From assembly GCA_020025425.1 (NCBI GenBank), contig JAHHSD010000038.1:1-18890 (forward strand): a stretch of 18,890 nt of DNA, written 5' to 3'. Every line of letters begins with the position of its first letter. The first letter of the stretch is position 1. The notes beneath the pieces were generated by a model. It was not told where the DNA came from, searched no databases, and saw only the letters and a program-made list of their open reading frames with translations. Both the position numbers and the translations under genes were made by a program. This document shows, piece after piece, positions 6,854-17,272 of the stretch. This stretch comes from Oscillospiraceae bacterium (lineage in GTDB: Bacteria; Bacillota; Clostridia; Oscillospirales; Oscillospiraceae).

Positions 6854-8749
6854 TCAGGATTTTGGGGGATAGAACCGGGCAGAGAGCGAACGCGCCCGAG
6901 ACAGATTTCTCTGCTTCAATATCTCCACCAGCTTGTTCCAGTTCTCCGGCTCCAGCTCCTTCCGGTACTCCTCCGGGAAACGCTCCTCCAGGTCCTTGTT
7001 GTAGCTGTCCCCGTCCCCGGGCTCCCAGTACTCGGCCAGGGTGAGGGTCCCATCCGTATGCTCATCAAAGGTCAGAATGGTGGGCACACAGCTGCCCCCT
7101 GCCACCTTGAGGTCGTCAGGTCCATACACATATCGCTCGTACAGTACCAGGGCATAGACGACGGTCTGGCCGCACCAGTCGCTGTTTCCTTCCTTGGGCA
7201 CGCCGCACAGCTCCATCTGCCCGAAAATGTGGTGGCTCTCCACCTCAATACCGGCCGGAAATGCCCCACGGAAGTGATTCCGAACAGCGGTAAAGATCGC
7301 CACATCCAGATCTCTCTGGGGCTCTGCCATCTCTGCGGCCAGCGTCCCATGCTCCAGATACAGTATCCCCGACTCCAGCGGCGTATCCCGTTCGTGCTTG
7401 GGGTAGGCATATTTTTGAGCCATCATTACCCCGTTTTCCAGGACCAGGTTATAGTCATACTTTCCCCGGTCGGACAGGGTATTGGTCTGGTCATTGGCCA
7501 GGTCACAGACCTCGATGCGCTCGTCGATCATACCGGAGCCGAAGCCCACATTGGCGCAGACCTCCCGGAAGCCGTCCCCGTTGAGGTCGGCAAAATAGAC
7601 GCTGTACACCGGCATTCCGCTCAGCAGAATGCAGTTTCCCCACTGGTTTTCAAACCAGACCTTGTCCTGGGTCCAGACAAAGGTGTACTCCGGGTACTCG
7701 GGCAGAGTGCAGCGGCGCTCCGTATTTGGCATACCTGCCGGGTCCTCCCGGTAGTCCAGCCACTGGACCGCACCCTCGTCCGTAATGGCATACGGCTCCT
7801 CAGGGTCGGGAGTTTTCGGGTCGGTGAGGAAACAGACCGCCACGATCACAACCGCCGCAATGGCTCCAAGCACAACCCAAAAGGCCGGCTTCTTATAATT
7901 CAGCACGTTTTTCACCCTTTCTTTCACACCCACCTCGCCGAAGGCCAGGGGGCAGGCGGTGATCTGACGCCTGGGCAGGCTCAGGTCCAGCAGGGCATTG
8001 GAGTAGTCCTTCCGGGCGCTCAGGTCCATGTCCCGGACCACCTTCTCGTCGCAGGCCGACTCGATATCCCGGCACAGCAGGAGATAGGCCGCCCAGACCA
8101 GGGGATGGAACCAGTAGAGGGTCAGCAGCAGGAATCCAAAGGGTTTCCACCAGTGGTCACGGCGGGCGAGATGGGCCCGCTCGTGGGCCACCACCGCCGC
8201 CCGGGCCGGGCCGGTCAGGTGGGAGGGCAGGTAGATCCGGGGCCGCACCAGGCCCAGAATGAAGGGACTGGGCAGATGGTCGCACAGCCACACCCCGTCC
8301 TCCTCCACCGAGGGGGCCACCTGCTTTCTCAGCCGAAGATAGGACCACAGGGCACAGCCCAGCATCACGCCCACGCCCACCAGCCAGAGGGTGGTCAGCC
8401 CACCCATCAGGTAGACGGCCTTGGTGGACGACACTGTGCCCCCCTCTGAATCTTCAATCTCTGGGGCCGCCCCCTGGATGGGATCGCCGGGAGCGGGATC
8501 AGGGGACCAGTGCTCCACCGGCCCCTCCAGAATCTCAGGGGGCAGCGGGTCCGCACTGGGCACCAGAGAAAATGCGCTCTCCGGTGAGACAGGGCACACC
8601 AGCCGCACCGCCACCAGCACCCACAGACCGCAGATCAGCCACTTGGGGGCATTGCATCTCTTTAAAATCAGCCGCAGGATGAGCACCGCCCCGATGAGCC
8701 ACCCGGCGGACAGGGCCATATTGACGATTTTCAGAAAGACAGCGTCCAT
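6854..8749 (-). CDS. M56 family (BlaR1/MecR1-like) membrane metallopeptidase with non-PBP sensor domain
   Basis: 631 residues. Membrane segments at about 10-30, 36-52, 111-133, 203-225 and 288-307. Zinc protease motif HERAH at 189-193 and the downstream ESACDE at 230-235 give the M56 active site; the fold is that of the BlaR1/MecR1 transducers, which on sensing a ligand lead to cleavage of the partner BlaI repressor. Residues from about 311 to 631 form an extracytoplasmic domain that is not a penicillin-binding domain (no SxxK/SxN/KTG set); it contains a DLNGDG calcium-loop-like motif at 388-393 and resembles C-terminal domains of other clostridial M56 proteins. The ligand is therefore unknown. 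The ATG lies one base past the stop of the repressor gene, with GGAGGA inside the end of that gene, so translation is coupled. It ends at a shared terminator. Confidence 0.88.
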   Translation of the reverse strand: MDAVFLKIVNMALSAGWLIGAVLILRLILKRCNAPKWLICGLWVLVAVRLVCPVSPESAFSLVPSADPLPPEILEGPVEHWSPDPAPGDPIQGAAPEIEDSEGGTVSSTKAVYLMGGLTTLWLVGVGVMLGCALWSYLRLRKQVAPSVEEDGVWLCDHLPSPFILGLVRPRIYLPSHLTGPARAAVVAHERAHLARRDHWWKPFGFLLLTLYWFHPLVWAAYLLLCRDIESACDEKVVRDMDLSARKDYSNALLDLSLPRRQITACPLAFGEVGVKERVKNVLNYKKPAFWVVLGAIAAVVIVAVCFLTDPKTPDPEEPYAITDEGAVQWLDYREDPAGMPNTERRCTLPEYPEYTFVWTQDKVWFENQWGNCILLSGMPVYSVYFADLNGDGFREVCANVGFGSGMIDERIEVCDLANDQTNTLSDRGKYDYNLVLENGVMMAQKYAYPKHERDTPLESGILYLEHGTLAAEMAEPQRDLDVAIFTAVRNHFRGAFPAGIEVESHHIFGQMELCGVPKEGNSDWCGQTVVYALVLYERYVYGPDDLKVAGGSCVPTILTFDEHTDGTLTLAEYWEPGDGDSYNKDLEERFPEEYRKELEPENWNKLVEILKQRNLSRARSLSARFYPPKS

Positions 8750-8750
8750 G

Positions 8751-9113
8751 TCAATCCTCCTCCGCCCGGTCGATCATCTCCCGGATCTCCGCGATTTCAT
8801 CCTGGGTCAGGGCCTTCCGCCGGGTGAAGGCCGCCAGGAAGGCGGGCAGGGAGCCGTGAAAGCTCTCCTCCACAAACCGCTCCCCCTGGGCGGCGTAGTA
8901 GTCCTCCCGCCCCACCAGGGCGGTGACCACGCCGTCCTCCAGCCGGAACAGCCCCTGCTCCCCCAGCTTTTTCAGCACGGTATAGGTGGTGGTCCGCTTC
9001 CAGTTCAGCTCTTGCTCGCACAGCTTCACCAGCTCCCGGCTGGCAATGGGCGCGTTCCTCCACACCAGGTCGGCAAATCTGGACTCCACCGCGCCCAGCA
9101 CATAGTCGGTCAT
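8751..9113 (-). CDS. BlaI/MecI/CopY family transcriptional repressor
   Basis: 120 residues from ATG 9111-9113, chosen because GGAGGT lies 7 bases upstream and MTDYVLGAVESRFADLVW starts as BlaI proteins do; the longer open frame begins within the promoter. The N-terminal winged helix carries the family's hallmark RELVKLCEQELNWKRTTTYTVLKKLGEQGL (WKxTTxYTxLxKLxxKG), and the C-terminal 50 residues are the dimerisation part with LPAFLAAF. BlaI repressors bind dyads as dimers and are removed by proteolysis started by the M56 partner encoded immediately downstream. Two matching dyads sit over its own promoter, so autorepression of the repressor-peptidase operon is expected. No resistance or target gene is adjacent, so what else it controls is not visible here. 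Confidence 0.93.
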   Translation of the reverse strand: MTDYVLGAVESRFADLVWRNAPIASRELVKLCEQELNWKRTTTYTVLKKLGEQGLFRLEDGVVTALVGREDYYAAQGERFVEESFHGSLPAFLAAFTRRKALTQDEIAEIREMIDRAEED

Positions 9114-9128
9114 TTCGTACACCTCCAG

Positions 9129-9182
9129 TTGTCTACTCCTAATAGACAAGTATAGTCTATCAGCAATAGACACTTTTGTCAA
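9129..9182 (-). promoter_or_regulatory. Promoter with two BlaI-type operator dyads
   Basis: Minus strand -35 TTGACA (9182-9177, consensus) is followed after 17 bp by TAGACT (9159-9154); TATACT at 9154-9149 is a better -10 hexamer but at 22-bp spacing. Two dyads share the core GTCTA-N7-TAGAC: 9129-9149 (TTGTCTA, 7 bases, TAGACAA) and 9155-9171, with centres 24 bp apart. One lies between -35 and -10, the other over or just after the start point, the arrangement expected for repression by a BlaI dimer pair. Confidence 0.85.
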
Positions 9183-9201
9183 TGGGGATTTTCAACCCCA
9201 T

Positions 9202-9235
9202 AAAAAAAGTGGAACGACTTGCGTCGTTCCACTTT
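9202..9235 (-). terminator. Terminator of the gdpP-ftsH operon
   Basis: A 13-bp perfect stem (9206-9218 with 9223-9235) has a TTGC loop, and on the minus strand it is followed by a run of seven T. It starts 10 bases after the ftsH stop. A second hairpin, ATGGGG with CCCCAT (9182-9201), lies immediately beyond. Confidence 0.93.
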
Positions 9236-9245
9236 CTGAAACCTA

Positions 9246-11135
<1,890 letters not shown>

Positions 11136-11213
11136 TTCCTTTTTCTCGGAGCTTTTCCGATTTTCTTAGTTTGTCTGAAAATACAATCCGTTCTGTACAG
11201 ATTATATGAAAGT

Positions 11214-11756
11214 TTACCCGCCGTATACCTCAGGCTTCAGAATTCCGATGTAGGGCAGGTTGCGGTACTTCTGGTCATAGTCCAGACCATAGCCCACCAC
11301 AAAGGCATCGGGGATGGTGAAGCCGGAGTAGGTCACGGTGACAGGCTTGACGCGGCGGTCGGGCTTGTCCAGCAGGGTGCACAGGCGGATGGAGTTGGGC
11401 TTGCGCTGCTCCAGCAGCTTGAGCAGGTAGCTCAGGGTGTTGCCGGAGTCCAGGATGTCCTCGATGACGATGATATCCTTGCCCGCAATGTCGCTGGACA
11501 GATCCTTGGTGATCTGCACCTGGCCGGTGGAGGAGGTGCCGCCGCCGTAAGAGGAGACCGACATAAAGTCCACGGTGCAGGGCAGATCGATCCGGCGGCA
11601 CAGGTCAGCCATGAACACGAAGGAGCCGCGCAGCACGCTGATGAGCATGACCTCTTTTCCCTCATAGTCCCGGTTGATCTCCTGAGCGATCTCGTCCACG
11701 CGCTTGGCCAGGGCCTCCTCACTGAACAGTACTTCCTGAATATCCTTCTCCAGCAT
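11214..11756 (-). CDS. hpt: Hypoxanthine phosphoribosyltransferase
   Basis: 180 residues from ATG with AAAGGAAG upstream. The enzyme makes IMP or GMP from hypoxanthine or guanine and PRPP in purine salvage. The PRPP-binding motif VIEDILDSGNTLSYL (97-111) with the acidic pair E99/D100 is intact, as are the SVLRGS loop (40-45), the SSYGGGTSSTG flexible loop (68-78) and the base-binding FVVGYGLDYDQKYRNLPYIG near the C-terminus. Length and motifs match the bacterial family in full. It sits 18 bases after tilS and 78 bases before ftsH on the same transcript; in Bacillus the TilS and Hpt proteins also cooperate in control of ftsH, which fits this neighbourhood, though that link is not shown here. 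Confidence 0.97.
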   Translation of the reverse strand: MLEKDIQEVLFSEEALAKRVDEIAQEINRDYEGKEVMLISVLRGSFVFMADLCRRIDLPCTVDFMSVSSYGGGTSSTGQVQITKDLSSDIAGKDIIVIEDILDSGNTLSYLLKLLEQRKPNSIRLCTLLDKPDRRVKPVTVTYSGFTIPDAFVVGYGLDYDQKYRNLPYIGILKPEVYGG

Positions 11757-11774
11757 AATAGTTTCTTCCTTTCT

Positions 11775-13196
11775 TTATTCGGCGCCCGTCTCCTCGACCG
11801 GCGCAATGATGATATGCCATGCGTTCTGGCCCTGCTCCGGGAGAAAGGCCGCATCCGGACCCAGGGCCGCCGCAGCGGCCACCTGTCCGGAAACCTCCAG
11901 AATCGGGAGCCTGTCCCGGCGCTGGAGAGGTATTTTTTCGTCAATCAGCCATTTTTTCAGGCTTTTTTCCCGCCGTCCGGGGAGTCGGAGCCGATCTCCC
12001 ACCGCCCGGGCCCGGAGGGTGATCCCAGCCCGGACCTTGTCCCGGGCCAGGAAAAATTCATAGGGCTCCTGGCGCTGTCCCAGATAGATCTCCCCCTGGC
12101 AGGTCACACGCCAGCCGCCCACGGCGGTCCGGCCCGGCATGGCCAGCGGGGTCTCCCCCGTCAGCGGGGCCGCGGGCCGGGGGGACAGGACCAGCAGCTC
12201 ATATTCCCGCCTGGCTTCCAGTCCGTTTGGCAGATCCACCCGGGCGGATGGGTCCGTCCCACGGCACAGGGCCAGCACCGCCTCCAGATGGGCAGCCGAG
12301 CAGTTGTCATTGCCCTCACACAGGGCTCCGATCAGCTGGCGGACGGCCCGGGCGGCCACAGGATCGGCCGGGGCCGCGATCTCCCGGGCCGGGACCGTCA
12401 GCTCCCCGCCCCGCCGCTGCGCCCGGTCCGAGACCTGTCGGGCCAGGCCGGACAGATACTCCTCATCTGCCCGGAGCAGGGCGGTCATCCGATCCATCCG
12501 CTCCAGCAGACCGGGGGAGATGGCCTCCAGCTCCGGGATCAGGCGGTGGCGCAGCCGGTTGCGGGTATAAGTGTCATCCCGGTTGGTGCTGTCCTCCGCC
12601 CAGGGCAGGCCGTAATAGCGCAGATACTCCTCCACCTCCCGGCGGGTGGTGGTGAGCAGGGGGCGGATCAGGCCGTCCCGGACCGGGGCGATGCCGCACA
12701 GCCCCCGCAGGCCGGTCCCGCGCACCATGTGCAGCAGGACGGTCTCTGCGTTGTCATTGGCGGTGTGAGCGGTGGCGATGACCTGGCAGCCCGCCTCCCG
12801 GGCGGTCCGGCGCAGGAAGTCATAGCGCATCTCCCGGGCCGTCTCCTCCAGGCCCCGGCCCATGCGCCGGGCCTGTCCGAACACGTCCCCGCTACCCACA
12901 ATGAGCTCCACAGCGGGCAGGTCGTGCTCCACGCCCTTCTCGTCCCGCCAGCGGCGCTGCCGTCCGCAGCACAGCCGCACAAATTCCCGGACCAGCTCCT
13001 CGTCCTGATCGGACTCCATCCCCCGCAGACAGTGGTTGTAGTGGGCGGCGGTCAGCTCGAACCCCAAGGCGGGGCGCAGCTTCCACAGCCGATGGAGCAG
13101 GCACAGTGAGTCCGCCCCGCCGGATACGGCACACAGCACCCGGGTCCCCGGGGGCAGCATTCCGTATTCCTCGATCAGTTTTCTCATGGCCTCCAT
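11775..13196 (-). CDS. tilS: tRNA(Ile)-lysidine synthase TilS
   Basis: 473 residues. TilS converts the wobble C34 of tRNA-Ile(CAU) to lysidine with ATP and lysine, so the tRNA reads AUA. The N-type ATP pyrophosphatase P-loop SGGADS is at 25-30, followed by HYNHCLRG and later GLEETAREMRYDFL and the family signature ATAHTANDNAETVLLHMVRGTGLRGLCGI, then RPLL and DSTNRDDTYTRNRLRHRLIPEL, all typical. The C-terminal substrate-binding domain (about 370-445) ends in RLRLPGRREKSLKKWLIDEKIP, also usual. Start ATG 13194-13196 has AGGGGG upstream; a second Met three codons later has GGAGG too close to serve. Its stop lies 18 bases before hpt. Confidence 0.96.
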   Translation of the reverse strand: MEAMRKLIEEYGMLPPGTRVLCAVSGGADSLCLLHRLWKLRPALGFELTAAHYNHCLRGMESDQDEELVREFVRLCCGRQRRWRDEKGVEHDLPAVELIVGSGDVFGQARRMGRGLEETAREMRYDFLRRTAREAGCQVIATAHTANDNAETVLLHMVRGTGLRGLCGIAPVRDGLIRPLLTTTRREVEEYLRYYGLPWAEDSTNRDDTYTRNRLRHRLIPELEAISPGLLERMDRMTALLRADEEYLSGLARQVSDRAQRRGGELTVPAREIAAPADPVAARAVRQLIGALCEGNDNCSAAHLEAVLALCRGTDPSARVDLPNGLEARREYELLVLSPRPAAPLTGETPLAMPGRTAVGGWRVTCQGEIYLGQRQEPYEFFLARDKVRAGITLRARAVGDRLRLPGRREKSLKKWLIDEKIPLQRRDRLPILEVSGQVAAAAALGPDAAFLPEQGQNAWHIIIAPVEETGAE

Positions 13197-13250
13197 CCCG
13201 GTTTCCCCCTAAGCGGTATGTCTTGTCTCAGGCCCCGGTTCCCGGGGCTG

Positions 13251-14600
13251 TCAGTACTCGCTGTGTCTGCGGTCAATGGAGGAGAAGGTGGTGAACTCAG
13301 GCAGCCACTGCAGCTCCACCGTGCCCGTCTCGCCGTGGCGGTTCTTGGCGATGATGCACTCGGCCAGGTTGTGGTTCTCGCTCTCCTTCTCATAATAGTC
13401 CTCGCGGTAGATGAACATGACGATATCGGCGTCCTGCTCGATGGCGCCCGACTCACGCAGGTCGGACAGCATGGGCCGCTTGTTGGTCCGCCCCTCCGCC
13501 GCACGGGACAGCTGGGACAGGCACAAAACAGGCACATTCAGCTCCTTGGCCATGATCTTCAGGGCGCGGGAGATATCGGCCACCGCCTGCTGGCGGTTCT
13601 CGCCGGAGTACTGGCGGCCGCCCGAGGACTGCATCAGCTGGAGGTAGTCGATGACCACCAGGCCCAGGTCCTCGATGCGGCGGCACTTTGCGTTGATGTC
13701 GGCCACCGTGACGGTGGAGTCGTCATCAATGAGGATCTTGGTGCGGTTCAGGGCGTCGGCGGCGGCAGCCACCTTCTCCCAGTCGTTCTCGCTCAGCTTG
13801 CCCGTGACCAGCTTCTTGTTGTCCACAAAGGACTCGTTGGAGATCAGGCGCAGGGCCAGCTGCTCCCGGCTCATTTCCAGGGAGAAGAAGGCCACGCTCT
13901 TGCCGGAGAATTTTCCCGCATGGAGCAGGATATTCAGGGCCATGGAGGTCTTACCCATACCGGGACGGGCAGCCAGCAGAATCAGGTCGGACTTGTTCAG
14001 ACCGGAGATGGCCATATCCAGGTCCCCCAGACCGGTGGACAGGCCGGGCACCAGGCTGTCGCTGGCGGCCAGCTCACTGAGCCGGTCGTACACGTCGATC
14101 AGCACGGTGGAGATGGGGGTCAGCCCCCGGCTGGCCCGGCCCTGGCGGATGGAATAGATCCGCTGCTCGGCGGCCTCCAGCACGTCCTGACCCATGTCGG
14201 TCCCCTGACGGACCATGTCCATCAGCTCCCCTGCCGTCTGGGCGATGTGCCGCAGCAGGGTCTTGTCCTTCATGATGTCCACATATTCCTTCACATTGGC
14301 CGCAGTGGGGGTGGTGTCCATCAGCTGCAGGATGTAGCCTCTGGACTGGGTCTCGTCGTACACCCCGTGCTGGCGCATGTTGTCCAGCACCGTCACCGGG
14401 TCGATGGTGAGGGAATAGTTGAACATGGAGTAGATGGTCTCATAGATATCCCGGTTCTGCCGGAGATAGAAATCCTCCGCCCGCAGCTGCTCGATCACAT
14501 CGGGGATGCAGCGGGGGTCGATGAGCATGGAGCCCAGCACCGCCTGTTCCGCCTCCGCACTGTGGGGCAGCTGCTTCAGCAGCAGTTCTTCATCTTCCAT
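13251..14600 (-). CDS. dnaB: Replicative DNA helicase DnaB (Bacillus DnaC type)
   Basis: 449 residues from ATG with AGAGGTGG upstream. DnaB is the hexameric 5'-3' helicase that unwinds DNA at the replication fork. The N-terminal helical domain (about 10-110, starting LPHSAEAEQAVLGSMLID) binds primase; the RecA-like motor has Walker A ARPGMGKT (211-218), LEMSREQL (241-248), Walker B VVIDYLQLM (315-323) and the LSQLSRAAEGR and SGAIEQDADIVMFIYRE motifs. No intein and no insert is seen, and length is normal. It lies 47 bases after rplI, the common Firmicutes rplI-dnaB arrangement, and 54 bases before tilS on the same strand. Confidence 0.97.
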   Translation of the reverse strand: MEDEELLLKQLPHSAEAEQAVLGSMLIDPRCIPDVIEQLRAEDFYLRQNRDIYETIYSMFNYSLTIDPVTVLDNMRQHGVYDETQSRGYILQLMDTTPTAANVKEYVDIMKDKTLLRHIAQTAGELMDMVRQGTDMGQDVLEAAEQRIYSIRQGRASRGLTPISTVLIDVYDRLSELAASDSLVPGLSTGLGDLDMAISGLNKSDLILLAARPGMGKTSMALNILLHAGKFSGKSVAFFSLEMSREQLALRLISNESFVDNKKLVTGKLSENDWEKVAAAADALNRTKILIDDDSTVTVADINAKCRRIEDLGLVVIDYLQLMQSSGGRQYSGENRQQAVADISRALKIMAKELNVPVLCLSQLSRAAEGRTNKRPMLSDLRESGAIEQDADIVMFIYREDYYEKESENHNLAECIIAKNRHGETGTVELQWLPEFTTFSSIDRRHSEY

Positions 14601-14647
14601 GATACCACCTCTTTTTGAAACATTTCAGAAAAACGGCTGCCCGGTGC

Positions 14648-15094
14648 TCAGGCCTCCGCCACCATCACGTTGACGGTGCCCATCACCTCGTAGCCCAGCT
14701 TGCACTTGAGCTGGTAGCCGCCGCAGGCCTTGATGGGCTCCTCCTGGACGATCTTGGTCTTGGCGATGTTCAGACCGAACTGCTCGGCCAGCGCCTCGGA
14801 GATCTCCTTGGAGGTGACGGCGCCGAAGAGACGTCCGCCCTCGCCGGCCTTGGCGGTCACCTTGACAGTGATATCCTTCAGCTTCTTGGCGATCTCCTCG
14901 GCCTCGGCCTTCTCGGCGGCCTCCTGGGCCTTGCGGGCCTTCTCCTGCTGCTTCATGGTGTTCATGTTGTCAGCGGTGGCCAGCACGGCCAGCTTGCGGG
15001 GGAGCAGGAAGTTGCGGGCGTAGCCGTCGCTGGCCTCGATGAGCTGGCCCTTCTTGCCCTGACCCTTGACGTCCTTCTGCAAAATCACTTTCAT
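14648..15094 (-). CDS. rplI: 50S ribosomal protein L9
   Basis: 148 residues, the normal length. It opens with MKVILQKDVKGQGKKGQLIEASDGYARNFLLPRKLA, the diagnostic L9 N-terminal rRNA-binding domain, followed by a long charged helix (about 41-75) rich in Ala, Lys and Glu, and the C-terminal domain GRLFGAVTSKEISEALAEQFG. AAAGGAACG precedes the ATG. L9 binds domain V of 23S rRNA near the L1 stalk. It lies 70 bases after gdpP and 47 before dnaB. Confidence 0.98.
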   Translation of the reverse strand: MKVILQKDVKGQGKKGQLIEASDGYARNFLLPRKLAVLATADNMNTMKQQEKARKAQEAAEKAEAEEIAKKLKDITVKVTAKAGEGGRLFGAVTSKEISEALAEQFGLNIAKTKIVQEEPIKACGGYQLKCKLGYEVMGTVNVMVAEA

Positions 15095-15164
15095 ATTGTA
15101 TCGTTCCTTTCAATCTGTAAGTTTCGTATCAGTCATCACGATTTATTCCGGAGCGCGGGAAGGT

Positions 15165-17168
15165 TCAGGACTTCTCCGCCTCATCCTCGAAATACTGGTC
15201 GATGGCGTGGGCCAGATCCTGGGCCACATCGACCACAGACCGGCCTGTCACCTGACCGCCGGCCGCCGCCGCGTTGCCGCCGCCGCCCAGCTTTTCCAGA
15301 ATCACCTGGACGTTCACGTCCCCCATGGAGCGGCCCGAGATGTTCACCCGGTCCCCGTCGGGGGAGATGACAAAGGAGGTGTCGATGCCGATGATGTTCA
15401 GCAGCTCGTCGGCCGCCTGGGCCGCTGTGACCCGGCCCACCGGCTTATCCGCCACCGCCACGGCGATATTCTCCCGGTAGAGCCGGGCATTCTGGATGAT
15501 GGAGTACTTGGTGATGGTGCCCTCCAGGTTATTCTGGAAGAGCTTCTTCACCTCAGCGGTGTCCGCGCCGGAGCGGCGCAGGAAGGCTGCCGCCTCGAAG
15601 GTGCGCCCGCCGGTGCGCATGGTAAAGTTCTTGGTATCCAGTACGATGCCGGCCAGCAGGGCCTCGGCCTCCACCCGCAGCAGATCGGCGGGCTCCACAA
15701 TGTACTGGAGCAGCTCGGCGACCAGCTCGCTGGCCGAGGATGCGTAGGGCTCGTGGTAGTTGAGGTCCGCCCCCTCGATGTAGGTGGCCGCTCTGCGGTG
15801 GTGGTCGATGACAGCCACCCGGTTGCAGGACTCCAGCAGCTCTCTGGCCTGGACCTGCTCGGGGCGGTTGGTGTCCACCACCACCACCAGGGACCGGTTG
15901 TCTGCCATCACCAGGGCGTCCTGGGCGGTCATAAAGGCGTCCGTATACTCAGGCTGCTGGAGCAGCTTGTCGATGATGGCCTTGGAGGGGTTGGGGTCGC
16001 TGTCCTTGATGATGTAGGCGGGGACCCCCTTCTTCCGGGCGGCCACGCACACGCCCACCGCAGCGCCGGTGGCGTCCATATCCGGGAACTTATGGCCCAT
16101 AATGAAGATGGTGGAGGAGTCGGCCAGCAGCGCGCTCAGGGCGTTGGCCATGACCCGGCTCTTGACCTTGGTGCGCTTCTCCGTCTCCGCCGAGCGGCCG
16201 CCGTAAAATTCAAAGGTGAACTTGTTGCGGATCACCGCCTGGTCGCCGCCCCGGGACAGCGCCATCTCGATGGACAGGTTGGCAAACTGGATCAGCTCCT
16301 GGAAGCTCTCCCCGTCCTTGCCGATGCCGATGGACAGGGACGCATTGATGCCGCTGGGGTTCTTGACCTCCCGGATGGCGTCCAGCACGTCGAATTTCTT
16401 GTCGATGAACTGCTGGAGATAGCGCTCCTCAAAGATGAGCAGATACCGCTCCCGCTGGTAGCGGCGCATCAGGCAGCTCGTCCCCTCCACCCAGCTGTTG
16501 AGCCGGTTGTCGATCTCGGACATCAGGGCGGAGCGCTCGTTGTCCGCCAGGTTCTTCATCAGGTCCTCGTAGTTGTCCAGCAGCAAAATGGCCGTCACCG
16601 GACGGGTGGCCTGATACTCCTGCTTGATGTGGCTGTACTCGGTGACGTCCACCCAATAGGTGGTCGCCAGGAAACCTCCGGCCCCCTTGCCCGTGGTGCG
16701 GACCAGATGCCCGAACACCAAAAAGCGGCGGGATCCGTACTCCACCTCGGTGGGGCACTCGTTCTTGCCCTCCATCAGCCAGTGGGTGTCGAAGTTGGGC
16801 AGCACGGTGGACAGCTTCACATCAAACAGATGCTCCCGATCCCCCGTCAGCTGCAAAAACCGGTCGTTGGTCCAAATAATGTCATCGCTCTCCGGACGAA
16901 AAATCACCATGGGAACCGGTGTGTTCACGGCGGTGTCCTGACTGGCCACCTCCATGTTTCCGGTGATGCCTTTTATGAATTTATCTATGTCATGCTGCCT
17001 TCTCCGGGCACTTTCCCGGTTATAGATCCCCAACAGTACAACACAAACAGCCTCAATCGCCGCCGCAGGCAGACTGAAAAAGGCTGTCACCACTGTAAAG
17101 AGGATCAGACACACGAAATAGAGCTGGAAGCTGGGCTGAAGCAGCTGTGAAATCTTCCGTTTGCTCAT
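15165..17168 (-). CDS. gdpP: Cyclic-di-AMP phosphodiesterase GdpP (DHH/DHHA1 with degenerate GGDEF)
   Basis: 667 residues from ATG 17166-17168 with AGGAGGG upstream. GdpP hydrolyses c-di-AMP to pApA and sets the level of this essential messenger. Domains in order: two membrane helices (about 14-48), PAS-like domain (about 80-190), degenerate GGDEF domain (about 190-325) in which the GGDEF signature is replaced by YLLIFEE, the usual state in this family; then DHH phosphoesterase with MGHKFPDMDATGAA (357-370: H359, D363, D365), VVVDTN (D432), IDHH (454-457) and D511, and a DHHA1 part at the C-terminus. The DHHA1 glycine motif reads GGGGNAAAAGGQ, where many relatives have GGGGH; N632 occupies the His position. 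The metal-site residues are otherwise complete. It is the first gene of the long minus-strand operon. Confidence 0.95.
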   Translation of the reverse strand: MSKRKISQLLQPSFQLYFVCLILFTVVTAFFSLPAAAIEAVCVVLLGIYNRESARRRQHDIDKFIKGITGNMEVASQDTAVNTPVPMVIFRPESDDIIWTNDRFLQLTGDREHLFDVKLSTVLPNFDTHWLMEGKNECPTEVEYGSRRFLVFGHLVRTTGKGAGGFLATTYWVDVTEYSHIKQEYQATRPVTAILLLDNYEDLMKNLADNERSALMSEIDNRLNSWVEGTSCLMRRYQRERYLLIFEERYLQQFIDKKFDVLDAIREVKNPSGINASLSIGIGKDGESFQELIQFANLSIEMALSRGGDQAVIRNKFTFEFYGGRSAETEKRTKVKSRVMANALSALLADSSTIFIMGHKFPDMDATGAAVGVCVAARKKGVPAYIIKDSDPNPSKAIIDKLLQQPEYTDAFMTAQDALVMADNRSLVVVVDTNRPEQVQARELLESCNRVAVIDHHRRAATYIEGADLNYHEPYASSASELVAELLQYIVEPADLLRVEAEALLAGIVLDTKNFTMRTGGRTFEAAAFLRRSGADTAEVKKLFQNNLEGTITKYSIIQNARLYRENIAVAVADKPVGRVTAAQAADELLNIIGIDTSFVISPDGDRVNISGRSMGDVNVQVILEKLGGGGNAAAAGGQVTGRSVVDVAQDLAHAIDQYFEDEAEKS

Positions 17169-17242
17169 GTGTGGTCCCTCCTTTTCTCAAATGATCCCAG
17201 ATCACCCGGCCACCGGCCGGGATAAATACAAAGAGATATATT

Positions 17243-17271
17243 ATTATAGCAAATTTCTCCCGGAAAGACAA
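17243..17271 (-). promoter_or_regulatory. Extended -10 promoter of the gdpP-rplI-dnaB-tilS-hpt-ftsH operon
   Basis: Minus strand: -35 TTGTCT (17271-17266), 17-bp spacer, consensus -10 TATAAT (17248-17243) preceded by TG one base upstream (TGcTATAAT). The -10 is about 74 bases before the gdpP start. No equally good promoter was seen in the short gaps within the operon. Confidence 0.85.
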
Positions 17272-17272
17272 T

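Noticed and set aside
6839..8449. 536-codon + strand frame opposite the M56 peptidase gene
   Set aside because: Antisense to a gene with clear motifs, starts inside a terminator and has no domain or ribosome binding site.
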